NCBI GenBank assembly: GCA_028712505.1
Contig: JAQTQC010000003.1
Span: forward strand, 53,056-105,396
From: Candidatus Omnitrophota bacterium
GTDB taxonomy: Bacteria > Omnitrophota > Gorgyraeia > Gygaellales > Profunditerraquicolaceae
Direction of reading: 5' to 3'
DNA length: 52,341 bases
This document shows, one piece after another, positions 1-7,542 of this stretch (the first letter of the stretch is position 1; the number at the start of each line of letters is the position of its first letter). The notes under the pieces are model-generated. The model was not told the origin of the DNA. It saw nothing but the letters and a program-made list of their open reading frames with translations, and searched no databases. The translations under genes were made by a program, and so were the position numbers.

Positions 1-78
1 TATCTGGTGGCGGAGAGTGGCCCTGCTCCGCTTTCGCTTCGCAGGACTGCCTCTCTTGTATCTGGTGGCGGAGAGTGG
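1..78. repeat. Direct repeat of a tRNA 3' end (copies at 1-20 and 59-78)
   Basis: The same 20 bases occur at 1-20 and at 59-78. Read on the minus strand, the unit is the last part of the T-stem, the 3' acceptor strand, the discriminator A, CCA and four more bases of the neighbouring tRNA. The 38 bases between the copies contain a short inverted repeat (CCTGC/GCAGG). A second tRNA 3' end just downstream of a complete tRNA is the usual footprint of site-specific integration, but a local duplication would look the same. The first copy touches the window edge, so it may extend further. Seen directly: the repeat. Inferred: the cause. Confidence 0.7.
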
Positions 79-139
79 ATTTAAACCACCGACCAAGCGG
101 GTATGAGCCGCGTGCTCTATCAGGCTGAGCTACTCCGCC
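63..139 (-). tRNA. tRNA with CAU anticodon, probably elongator Met, CCA encoded
   Basis: The minus strand folds as a full cloverleaf: acceptor GGCGGAG/CTCCGCC, D-stem GCTC/GAGC, anticodon loop CTCATAC, T-stem GGTGG/CCACT, discriminator A and an encoded CCA (63-65). The anticodon is CAU. The first pair is G-C and the anticodon stem lacks the three consecutive G-C pairs of initiator tRNA, so an elongator is more likely, although the D-loop (AGCCTGATA) resembles initiator D-loops. It follows acsE by 11 bases on the same strand, so it may be cut from the acs transcript. The other two tRNAs in the window have no encoded CCA. Confidence 0.9.
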
Positions 140-150
140 AAAATCAATTT

Positions 151-939
151 TTATTTTTTTCTATAAGCCTCTAAATACGAATCGCAATAAATATTTTTAT
201 TTAAAATTAATTCTGCGGTTATTAGCGTATCCATCAGCTCTTTATCTTTAGGATCAAGTATAGCAGAATCTAAGCCATATGCAACTGCCATAGTTAAAAA
301 AGTTCGGTTGATCAGGCTACGTAAAAAAACCCCCTGAGAAACATTGCTTAAGCCAAGAATAGTTTTTGGTCCGGGTTCGGAGATGATCTTAAATTCGGCG
401 ATAGATTCCAGTATATCTTTCATTTGCGCCTGGGCTACGTTAACCGGTAAAACAATAGGATCCAGGTATAAGTCTTCAACAGGGAAACCTTTTTCCTGAC
501 ATTCGGCTATAATAGATGCCGCTAGATCCAATCGCTGGTCTTTATTCTGCGGGATCCCTTTTGCACTGATGGTAATTCCGATTAATTGAGATTTATATTT
601 TTTTGCTAAAGGCAAAAGTATATCCAACTTTTCTTTATCAGCCGTAGTGGAATTGATGATTGTTTTGTTTTTAGCTACCCTTAACCCCTCTTCGATTACC
701 GCGGGCTTACTCGAATCCAGACAAAGCGGTTTGTCGGTTACCTCCTGGATTACCTCTACAAGCCAGGCCATATCAATTAACGGTTGTTTTGATGCCGGGC
801 CGCAATTTACATCTAAAGCATCCGCACCGCAAGTAATCTGCTCTAATGCGCAAATCTGTATCGCCTTTTTATTGCGCTCCTTGATTGCTGAGCCTATCTT
901 AGAATACATACCGTTGATTAATTCCCCGATAACAAACAT
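151..939 (-). CDS. acsE: 5-methyltetrahydrofolate:corrinoid/Fe-S protein methyltransferase
   Basis: This is the pterin-binding TIM-barrel enzyme that transfers the methyl group from methyl-tetrahydrofolate to Co(I) of the corrinoid Fe-S protein in the Wood-Ljungdahl pathway. It acts in the cytoplasm. Visible motifs are DVNCGP (43-48), LDSS (74-77) and GLSNVSQG (196-203). An in-frame ATG lies two codons upstream at 945, but the ATG at 939 has an AGGAG at proper distance and gives 262 aa. That places Asp75 and Asn199 at the numbers known for the Moorella enzyme. It is the last protein gene of the acs cluster, 18 bases after acsD. Identification is firm. Confidence 0.95.
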   Translation of the reverse strand: MFVIGELINGMYSKIGSAIKERNKKAIQICALEQITCGADALDVNCGPASKQPLIDMAWLVEVIQEVTDKPLCLDSSKPAVIEEGLRVAKNKTIINSTTADKEKLDILLPLAKKYKSQLIGITISAKGIPQNKDQRLDLAASIIAECQEKGFPVEDLYLDPIVLPVNVAQAQMKDILESIAEFKIISEPGPKTILGLSNVSQGVFLRSLINRTFLTMAVAYGLDSAILDPKDKELMDTLITAELILNKNIYCDSYLEAYRKK

Positions 940-957
940 AATCATTCTCCTAAACTA

Positions 958-1899
958 CTATGATTTATTTTTAAAAAGTATATCTATATGTTCGCTTACT
1001 TTCTTAGCTGCCTCTGGATGGCGCAAGATTAAAAGATCGGCCCCTGCCTGCATAAGACTGGTGGCTGTGATTATCTCCCAGATAATTCCTTGTTCAGGGC
1101 TAATCCTGGCTTCTTTTGCTCTCCAGGATTCCTGTCCGGCAAAACAAATAAACGGAGAAGCCAAGGTTTTATCTCCCGATAAGCCTGCCAGCCTGGCTCT
1201 TTCCATAATAGAATAAGCGTATTCTAAGCCGTAACCTAAAGCCCCGATGGTAGGATTGATAGCAATCCTTTCGAGGTTTAAGCCCATATCCGAAATTAAT
1301 ATATTCAATTGTTTGGCGATATTGATATCTATAGGGCTTTCAGCGATAATATTATGCCCATCCGCCATAATACTGGCAACCAGAGTTTTGTAATTTTCCT
1401 GAACAGCACAGCCAATCAGGCAGCGTTCATTTCTGGCCGACTCAGAGCAAGCAGGTAAAATCTGGTTATCTTTGGCATCGTCACCGCAGCCGATAATTAT
1501 TAACGGTACTTTTACCCTACTTAGGAGAATAGAGATAAATTCCGCAGCTTCCTTGGGGCCTTTATTTCCAAAATCAGGATGCGCACCCTGCATTCTTACG
1601 CAAAGCAGCTTTGCCTTAAATTCATTTATGCATTTATCAGCCCAGTCAAACGGATTGTCCAAAGCTTTTCCATAAGCAGCAACCAATTCTTCAGGCCAAT
1701 CAAGCGGTGAAACATCCCAGATTTCAAAAGCAATCGCAGTAGGATTGGGGATATCCCCCTCTTTAAACAACAAGGGTAAACTTTTCTGACCACCTATTTT
1801 TACGGTATTGGCTCGGGTTCCTCCTTCTTTTGCATCCGCTCCGATAGTCAGGGTAGAAATTACACCCGCCCATTTCTCAAGCACTAATTGCGTTTCCAT
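958..1899 (-). CDS. acsD: Corrinoid iron-sulfur protein, small subunit (CdhD/AcsD family)
   Basis: This is the small subunit of the corrinoid Fe-S protein, which with AcsC holds the cobamide that carries the methyl group from AcsE to acetyl-CoA synthase. The 313-aa length matches the family. Diagnostic stretches are TVKIGG (32-37), GCGDDAKD (137-144) and NPTIGALGYGLEYAYSIMER (215-234). The fold is a TIM barrel with no cluster ligands of its own. The start lies 16 bases inside the end of cooC, which implies coupled translation. acsD and acsC are separated by the maturation genes cooC and acsV rather than adjacent to each other. Confidence 0.95.
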   Translation of the reverse strand: METQLVLEKWAGVISTLTIGADAKEGGTRANTVKIGGQKSLPLLFKEGDIPNPTAIAFEIWDVSPLDWPEELVAAYGKALDNPFDWADKCINEFKAKLLCVRMQGAHPDFGNKGPKEAAEFISILLSRVKVPLIIIGCGDDAKDNQILPACSESARNERCLIGCAVQENYKTLVASIMADGHNIIAESPIDINIAKQLNILISDMGLNLERIAINPTIGALGYGLEYAYSIMERARLAGLSGDKTLASPFICFAGQESWRAKEARISPEQGIIWEIITATSLMQAGADLLILRHPEAAKKVSEHIDILFKNKS

Positions 1900-2636
1900 A
1901 TTTTTTCCCCCAGGGTATTCAGCGCTATCAGTATTGCTGCCTTATTTCTTAAGCTAAAGATCGACTCTCCTCTTAAGCTTAATTTCTCAATTAAGGGATC
2001 TGGCGGCAGGCAGCCAAGATAATCCAGACCGGTTTCTTCTATCGCCGCCTTTTTTATATTACCTTTAAAACGGTTTATCAGGATGAAACGTTTTTTTACC
2101 TCAAATTTTAATTGTAATGCCAGCTGATTAATTCTTTGAGCTGACCTCAAGCCTATTTTTGAAGCATCTGAGACAACCACAAGCATATCAGCATAACGGC
2201 TAGTGCGTCTAGACAAATGCTCCAGGCCTGCCTCGTTATCAATAATTATATAATCATAATCCTTGATTAGCCCGGACATCACCGACCTCAGGACATTATT
2301 CACGTAACAATAACATCCCGGGCCCTCCGGCTTACCCATACTTAGAATATCAAATCCCTCTTCTTCTTGAATTGCCGATTGCACCTGGTATTCTATAAAT
2401 CGTTCTTTAGTCATTCCCGAAGGAACTATTTCAGGGTTTAAGGATATCTCATCTAAAATAGTCCCGATATTACGACCGGGTTTTAAACCAAGAACTTCAC
2501 CTAAATTACTGTTTGGGTCTGCATCGATAGCCAAGATCGAACCTGCTTTAGCTTCTTTAATTCCGCGAATAATTAAAGAAGCCACGGTAGTCTTGCCGGT
2601 CCCGCCTTTTCCGGCCATTGCGATAATGCAGCCCAT
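1884..2636 (-). CDS. cooC: CooC-type nickel-inserting ATPase for CODH/ACS maturation
   Basis: This is a MinD/ParA-class ATPase of 250 aa. It has a deviant Walker A motif (AGKGGTGKTT, 8-17), the CooC-specific Cys-x-Cys (C108, C110 in GCYCYVNN) that binds metal at the dimer interface, and a Walker B-like stretch YDYIIIDNEAG. In characterised relatives, ATP-driven dimerisation helps load nickel into carbon monoxide dehydrogenase or acetyl-CoA synthase. It overlaps acsV by one base (TAATG) and acsD by 16. The presence of this gene implies that acsA and/or acsB exist elsewhere in the genome, because the targets are not in this window. Confidence 0.92.
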   Translation of the reverse strand: MGCIIAMAGKGGTGKTTVASLIIRGIKEAKAGSILAIDADPNSNLGEVLGLKPGRNIGTILDEISLNPEIVPSGMTKERFIEYQVQSAIQEEEGFDILSMGKPEGPGCYCYVNNVLRSVMSGLIKDYDYIIIDNEAGLEHLSRRTSRYADMLVVVSDASKIGLRSAQRINQLALQLKFEVKKRFILINRFKGNIKKAAIEETGLDYLGCLPPDPLIEKLSLRGESIFSLRNKAAILIALNTLGEKIWKRN

Positions 2637-4561
2637 TAGAACCTCACGCTGGGAAACTTTGCCAAATCAGTATGCGGAAAAAACAACGCCTGGCCGTATT
2701 CATCCATATACCTTGAATCAACAGATAATTCAAAATAAGTGATCTTGGAAGCCAGGGTGTTGGCCATAGCCATAGCCTGGCTTGATAAAAGGATCTGGTT
2801 TGCTCCAGCCAGAGAGCTGTTGCCGATAAAGGCAAATTTTGAACGCGGAAGATCCGGTAATAACCCGATTTCAATCGCCCTTTCGATATCCAAATATGTG
2901 CCAAACCCGCCGGCGATAAATATCTTATGAACTTCAGAAAAAGATAAATCCAGATGTTTAACCAAAATCGCTGTAGCTGAGAAGATTGCCGCTTTTGACC
3001 GCTTCAGGTTTTCAATATCCGCTTCAGTAATTACTATATCCGATAAAGCGTCGGATTCATGTTTAAAACAAACTATAAACTCTTTGCCGGTAGCTGTCTG
3101 ACGGATACGTTTTCCCTCAACTTTGATCTTACCGCTTCGATCAATGATCCCGGCCTCCAACATAGAACTAAGCAGATCAATATAGCCTGAGCCGCAGATT
3201 CCCCTCGGTTTTTTATCACCGATAGTAGCATATTTAACCTCAAAGTCAGTTTTATTTATGCTTACCTTTTGAATCGCTCCATTGCTTGCGCGCATACCGC
3301 TGGTAATGCCGCTTCCTTCAAAAGCCGGACCGGCGGAGGCAGCGCAGGCTACCAAGAAATCCTTGCTTCCCAAGACAATCTCCCCGTTTGTGCCGATATC
3401 GATGAGCATGCAAAGCTTATCATTTTGATATATGCCGCTTGAGAGAACTCCGGCAGTAGTATCTCCCCCGACATAGCTGGAAACTCCCGGTACACAGGAG
3501 AGCAGGCCTCGAGGGTTGATATTTATTCCGGCTTCTGCAGCCCGTAAAACAGGCAAAAAGTTTGCCGTAGGGACATATGGTTCTTTGCGGATATGTCCAG
3601 GGTCTACGCTTAAAAGCAAATGAATCATGGTGGTGTTTCCCGAACAAACAATGCAATTAACATCGTTTAAATCTATATTATTTTCCTGGACCAGCTCACG
3701 GATTATCTGGTTCATCGTATTGCAAACAGCCTGATGCAGTTTTTCAAGACCGTCGCTTTGCCCGGCATAAACTATCCGAGTGATCACATCATTACCAAAA
3801 GTAGTCTGTTGATTATAAGTTGCTTTTGTGCCAAGTACTTTTTTTGAATTTAAATCTACCAATTGTCCGGAGATTGTAGTTGTGCCGATATCAAAACAAA
3901 AACCAAAATTCTTATCGGTAGTATTTCCCGGCTCAACCAAAACAATTTCGACAGTATCATTACGCTTCCCTAGGGTAAGCGTGACCTTCCAATCAGAATC
4001 ACGCAACAACTCTCCTAATTGGCGGATATTAAATAGGCCTGTTTGGATTACGGGAAAATCTTCATAAGTCCGTAGAGCCCGGTAGATCCTTTCTAAATCA
4101 CTTATACTATCGTTTAGCGTCGGCGCAGGCAATTCCAAATAGATCTTTGTGGCAAACGGAGAATGTTTGAAAAGGCCTTCTTTTAGCTTGGGCTCAACCG
4201 GATGTATATCTTCTGTTTTTGAATAGAGATTTCCTAAGCCTTCCCCGATTCTTGCAGAGTTCGGATTATCAAAGATAAGCCGCGAGCTTTCAGGGATCTC
4301 AACCTCCAGGTCGCTGTGGATATTTGTAAGACAGGCAAGGTAGATGTTATTTTTCCTTTCCTCTTCGCTAATTATCCCGTTAAGTTGCTCGCTGACCTGT
4401 CCTTTTTTAAGAACTACTTTGCATCTTCCGCAAACTCCGTCACCGCCGCAAACAGAATTAATATAGACTCCTGCGGATATAGCCGCGGAAAGAATAGTTT
4501 TATCCTTTTCAGCAAGGACTGTCTTATTATCGGGTAAAAAGGTGACTTTAAATTTCTGCAT
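2636..4561 (-). CDS. acsV: RACo-type reductive activator of the corrinoid Fe-S protein
   Basis: This 641-aa protein has an N-terminal plant-type [2Fe-2S] ferredoxin domain with ligands C38, C44, C47 and C77. A linker follows, and then an ASKHA-fold ATPase with phosphate-binding stretches FDIGTTT (223-229), CSGNTTMIHL, IDIGTNGEIVLG and IAGGFGTYLD. In acetogens this protein uses ATP to drive an uphill one-electron reduction of Co(II) to Co(I) in AcsCD. The gene lies directly after acsC (9-base gap), so activator and target are made together. Length and both domains match the family. The symbol acsV follows Acetobacterium usage, and other genomes simply call it RACo or an ASKHA ferredoxin. Confidence 0.92.
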   Translation of the reverse strand: MQKFKVTFLPDNKTVLAEKDKTILSAAISAGVYINSVCGGDGVCGRCKVVLKKGQVSEQLNGIISEEERKNNIYLACLTNIHSDLEVEIPESSRLIFDNPNSARIGEGLGNLYSKTEDIHPVEPKLKEGLFKHSPFATKIYLELPAPTLNDSISDLERIYRALRTYEDFPVIQTGLFNIRQLGELLRDSDWKVTLTLGKRNDTVEIVLVEPGNTTDKNFGFCFDIGTTTISGQLVDLNSKKVLGTKATYNQQTTFGNDVITRIVYAGQSDGLEKLHQAVCNTMNQIIRELVQENNIDLNDVNCIVCSGNTTMIHLLLSVDPGHIRKEPYVPTANFLPVLRAAEAGININPRGLLSCVPGVSSYVGGDTTAGVLSSGIYQNDKLCMLIDIGTNGEIVLGSKDFLVACAASAGPAFEGSGITSGMRASNGAIQKVSINKTDFEVKYATIGDKKPRGICGSGYIDLLSSMLEAGIIDRSGKIKVEGKRIRQTATGKEFIVCFKHESDALSDIVITEADIENLKRSKAAIFSATAILVKHLDLSFSEVHKIFIAGGFGTYLDIERAIEIGLLPDLPRSKFAFIGNSSLAGANQILLSSQAMAMANTLASKITYFELSVDSRYMDEYGQALFFPHTDLAKFPSVRF

Positions 4562-4570
4562 AGGTCAGGA

Positions 4571-5902
4571 CTAGTTTAAGTTTTTTAAAAACGCGGGGAT
4601 TCCTGCAGCTTCCTTGGGGCCGACAATCACCTTAAACCCGGATTGTTCTTCAAGGTCGCCGCTTAAAATAGCTACATATCCTGGAATAATTAAATTTTTA
4701 TGATCCACGATGTCTTTAATCCCGCATCTATCCAGTGATTTAGTAATAGATTCAGCGTTAAATTTCTCCGCGGCCCAGGCAGTTAATACCGACATACCTT
4801 CGGTATCTACGCTCAAGATATAAGAAGGAATCTTGCTCGCCTCTACTTCCCCTAATACGGTATAGTAACTTAAAGAAAAATTGGTGGTTATTAAAACCGG
4901 GGATTCTTTAGTAGCCTTGCCAATCGGATAAAGCTTGGGTTCAATCTGCAATGGTTTTTGTGGGTCAGTATAGATATTTTGTCTTAGGGTTAATATAGAT
5001 AATACTGCCCAGGATTCAATACCCTTGATTAAGACAATCCCGGCGTATTTAGCTATACAAGCAGCTGCTTCTACGGCTTCGTCATAAGGATTAGTTTTAT
5101 CTACGATAACTAAGCTGGGGTAGCCTAAGGCACGATTTGATTTTTTGAGCGCCTGACGGCGAAGCTGGGTTAAATCCCATATTTTATCGCCAATATCCTT
5201 CACCCCGGTATCCAGGATTATATCTTTAATCCCCAAAGAGCTGAGCTCTTTGGTTAAATGCGCTAATTCGTTGATATCCTGGCTAGCGACAACCACCGGC
5301 AATTGGAATTCTTTCGCTATAGGAGCTATCTGATTCAAATTATCTTTTGTCGCGCAATAAAGCAATGGCCGGCGTGCTGCAGTAACAGCTGCCGCTTGTC
5401 TTAAAGCCGCAGGGTCATCAGATATCAACATAATCGGAAGCGTCGTATTATTCAAAACTAACTCGCTTGCCTCCAGGAATCTTTTTGTGTTGCTATTTTG
5501 TTTTACAGCAATCAAGTTCACTTCCAGCAATTGGCCTACACGTTCAAAACTAAACTGTTTTATCTTCTCTATCCGTTTCTTGATTTGTATATCAGCCAGG
5601 CTGTCATCGATAATAAAGCCCAGGCCCGCAGGATTGCGGAATTTCTCCTCATGTCTGAAGAGAACTGTTTCGTTGCCAACCTCAAACTTTGATTGGTTAG
5701 CACCTAAAGTTATAAGCTTGATTGCAGGAAGCGACTGTTCTTCTAAAGTGTTTTTGGCTTCCGGGGAGACAAAAGGACATTTCTCGATCGTCAGCGTTTT
5801 CTTAGCCAATTGCATAGCAAAAGCAAGGCAGGTAGCAAACCCACACTGCTTGCAATTTGTTTTAGGCAGCAGCTTATAGATATCCAAACCAGAAAGCGCC
5901 AT
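4571..5902 (-). CDS. acsC: Corrinoid iron-sulfur protein, large subunit (CdhE/AcsC family)
   Basis: This is the large subunit of the corrinoid Fe-S protein. The N-terminal domain binds a low-potential [4Fe-4S] cluster, followed by a TIM barrel and a C-terminal cobamide-binding domain. The open frame runs to 5992, but the ATG at 5902 is preceded by AAGGAG at good distance and starts MALSGLDIYKLLPKTNCKQC. This gives 443 aa and places the cluster ligands at C17, C20, C25 and C42, the same positions as in the Moorella protein. A 136-base leader with small hairpins separates it from larB, so this gene may have its own promoter or processing site inside the long operon. Confidence 0.95.
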   Translation of the reverse strand: MALSGLDIYKLLPKTNCKQCGFATCLAFAMQLAKKTLTIEKCPFVSPEAKNTLEEQSLPAIKLITLGANQSKFEVGNETVLFRHEEKFRNPAGLGFIIDDSLADIQIKKRIEKIKQFSFERVGQLLEVNLIAVKQNSNTKRFLEASELVLNNTTLPIMLISDDPAALRQAAAVTAARRPLLYCATKDNLNQIAPIAKEFQLPVVVASQDINELAHLTKELSSLGIKDIILDTGVKDIGDKIWDLTQLRRQALKKSNRALGYPSLVIVDKTNPYDEAVEAAACIAKYAGIVLIKGIESWAVLSILTLRQNIYTDPQKPLQIEPKLYPIGKATKESPVLITTNFSLSYYTVLGEVEASKIPSYILSVDTEGMSVLTAWAAEKFNAESITKSLDRCGIKDIVDHKNLIIPGYVAILSGDLEEQSGFKVIVGPKEAAGIPAFLKNLN

Positions 5903-6038
5903 AATTATCTCCTTACACAGAAAATGCACACTCGCGCAATTACGCTGTATAGCGCATACCAAGACAATACTCCGCCATTCGGCGGATGCCAACCCAGAAC
6001 CTCTTAAGCGTTGGGTGCCTATTAACGCCGGGTTATTG
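5903..6038 (-). other. Gap with small inverted repeats between larB and acsC
   Basis: This is the largest gap in the 14-kb gene run. On the minus strand it holds a 6-bp hairpin with a four-base loop (TCCGCC/GGCGGA at 5971-5986), a CCAAC/GTTGG pairing around 5988-6015 and a short CGCT/AGCG stem. A poor promoter match (TTGTCT, 17 bases, CGTAAT) overlaps it. I do not recognise a cobalamin riboswitch or a T-tract terminator. It could be an acsC leader, an mRNA processing site or only a spacer. Confidence 0.3.
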
Positions 6039-6716
6039 TCAACGCGGTGTGTTATTGATCAGGCTGGCGAAATAACCCGCTCCAAAACCATTATCAATAT
6101 TCACTACTGTTACCCCCGGAGAACAACCGTTTAACATAGATAAAAGCGCGGCTAACCCGGAAAAACTTGATCCATACCCGCAGCTGGTGGGGACAGCAAT
6201 AACTGGCGATTTGGCCAATCCACTGACCAGGCTGGCTAAAGCGCCTTCCATTCCGGCTACGACAATAATTACTTTAGCCTTTTTTATTTTGTTGACATTA
6301 CTCATCAACCGATGAACTCCTGCAACACCGACATCGTAAAGTTTATCTACCCGGTTCCCCATCACCTCTAATGTTTGTGATGCCTCTTCAGCTATCGCGA
6401 TATCGCTGGTGCCTGCAGAAATGACCAGAACCCGTCCCTTAAAAGATTTCTTGGGTTTAGCCAAAAAATAACCGATTTTCGCCAGGGGGTTATACCTTAG
6501 GACAGGAATGGATTTATTTAAGAAGGAGAATGTTTCCTTATCTAGTTTAGTTAATAAGAGGTCTTCTTTTAAGTTGATTATCTTTTGAGCTATCTTTTTT
6601 AGGTGTTTTTTATCCTTGCCTGGAGAATAAACTACCTCCGCAAACCCTTTTCGCCTTTTTCTGTCTGTGTCCAACTTGGCAAACCCCAGATCGCAGAAAC
6701 CTTTTCTTACGGACAT
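6039..6716 (-). CDS. larB: LarB, nickel-pincer cofactor biosynthesis (AIR carboxylase-like)
   Basis: LarB carboxylates and hydrolyses nicotinic acid adenine dinucleotide, the first step to the nickel-pincer nucleotide cofactor of lactate racemase-type enzymes. The C-terminal PurE-like domain is clear, with AGTSDIAIAEEA, YDVGVAGVHRL, PTSCGYGSSFSG and NIDNGFGAGYFA. At 225 aa it is shorter than usual (about 245-250). The protein begins near the DLGFA-x-LD segment, and the helical N-terminal stretch is missing. Only four bases separate it from the upstream HTH gene. larC and larE are not in the window. Its position next to nickel-dependent acs genes is suggestive, but I know of no role for this cofactor in CODH/ACS. 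Confidence 0.85.
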   Translation of the reverse strand: MSVRKGFCDLGFAKLDTDRKRRKGFAEVVYSPGKDKKHLKKIAQKIINLKEDLLLTKLDKETFSFLNKSIPVLRYNPLAKIGYFLAKPKKSFKGRVLVISAGTSDIAIAEEASQTLEVMGNRVDKLYDVGVAGVHRLMSNVNKIKKAKVIIVVAGMEGALASLVSGLAKSPVIAVPTSCGYGSSFSGLAALLSMLNGCSPGVTVVNIDNGFGAGYFASLINNTPR

Positions 6717-6720
6717 CTAT

Positions 6721-7032
6721 TTATAAACCCCGGTAAACAAGAAAACCAAGAAGGGCGATTAAAAATGCTGCAAGGATATAAAAATCATTGAAATAAAGAA
6801 AATCATATAAACTATCCTGCAGAGCCTTCTCTTCTTTTATCTGGCATTCTGGATGTTCATTAAGGTGAGCTTTTTTATATTGCTCCACCTGTTCTTTCTT
6901 AAACCTTAAATAAAGTCCCCCTATTTTATAGGCTGGGATTATTCCCTTTTCCGCTAGGTCTAAAACATCTTTTTCAAACACACCCAGAATAACTGATACA
7001 TCTCTAACTGTAAGTAGTTTTTCTTCAGCCAT
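6721..7032 (-). CDS. Excisionase/MerR-type HTH protein with a C-terminal membrane anchor
   Basis: This 103-aa protein has residues 6-55 with the helix-turn-helix plus beta-wing pattern of the excisionase/HTH_17 class: LLTVRDVSVILGV, then a second helix ending in AEKGIIPAYKIGG and a final FKKEQVEQY helix. A polar linker follows, and then one hydrophobic segment near residues 82-100 that ends in YRGL. It therefore looks like a DNA-binding domain tethered to the inner membrane with its N-terminus in the cytoplasm. It starts 6 bases after the bactofilin gene, whose own C-terminus carries a similar HTH domain. I do not recognise a named family. The target could be DNA or a protein, since this fold can also bind proteins. 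Confidence 0.75.
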   Translation of the reverse strand: MAEEKLLTVRDVSVILGVFEKDVLDLAEKGIIPAYKIGGLYLRFKKEQVEQYKKAHLNEHPECQIKEEKALQDSLYDFLYFNDFYILAAFLIALLGFLVYRGL

Positions 7033-7038
7033 AGCTTA

Positions 7039-7542
7039 TTATTTCCCTATTTTGCCCTCAGCAACCCAGCTATCAATCGCCTTACGTTCAAACTTCCAAT
7101 CGTTACCATCTTTATTTCCTGGCACCTTTCCTGAATTAGCCCATTCCATGATCGAATTCAACTCTACCTCCAAATACTTGGCCAACTGTTCAGGATTAAG
7201 AAAATCATGCAACATTGAACACTGCCCCTCAAGAATCGCTCCTTCGGCAATATTGAGTTTAGCTGGATAGATATGACCCTCTACGATTGCTTGTGGTAAA
7301 AGCGTAAGTCTTTCTTTAGCAGTGATCCTTCCTTTAACCCGACCTCCAACAATTATGTTATCCCCGACAATATCAGCGTTGATTACGGCTGTAGCCCCTA
7401 TAGTAAGATTGCCCCGGGTATCCAAGTTACCCTCAAACTTCCCGTTAATCCGCAGATTAACCGGATCTTTAAAAGTTAAAGTACCCTGCATTGCCGCATC
7501 AACATCTAAGGTTTTCTCTTCCAATTTCTTTTTAAACGCCAT
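7039..7542 (-). CDS. Bactofilin fused to a C-terminal excisionase-type HTH domain
   Basis: The ATG at 7542 is chosen because AAGGAGG sits six bases before it. An upstream in-frame ATG (7563) lacks this. The product is 167 aa. Residues 15-105 form the right-handed beta-helix of bactofilins (repeats such as GTLTFKDPVNLRINGKFEGN, TIGATAVINADIVGDNIIVG). These proteins polymerise without nucleotide and act as a membrane-associated scaffold. Residues from about 115 on (LNPEQLAKYLEVELNSIMEW through KAIDSWVAEGKI) match the layout of an HTH_17/excisionase domain, which is unusual for bactofilins. It overlaps mgtC by 11 bases and precedes another HTH protein. A role in linking DNA or an HTH partner to a cytoskeletal polymer is inferred. 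Confidence 0.85.
   Translation of the reverse strand: MAFKKKLEEKTLDVDAAMQGTLTFKDPVNLRINGKFEGNLDTRGNLTIGATAVINADIVGDNIIVGGRVKGRITAKERLTLLPQAIVEGHIYPAKLNIAEGAILEGQCSMLHDFLNPEQLAKYLEVELNSIMEWANSGKVPGNKDGNDWKFERKAIDSWVAEGKIGK

Noticed and set aside
647-1216. A 189-codon plus-strand open frame opposite acsE/acsD
   Set aside because: It lies fully antisense to two strongly identified genes, matches no family I know and has no ribosome site; it is a shadow frame.
5903-6038. Cobalamin riboswitch before the corrinoid protein gene acsC
   Set aside because: I looked for the B12 box and the long paired core, but the region is too short and lacks the consensus.
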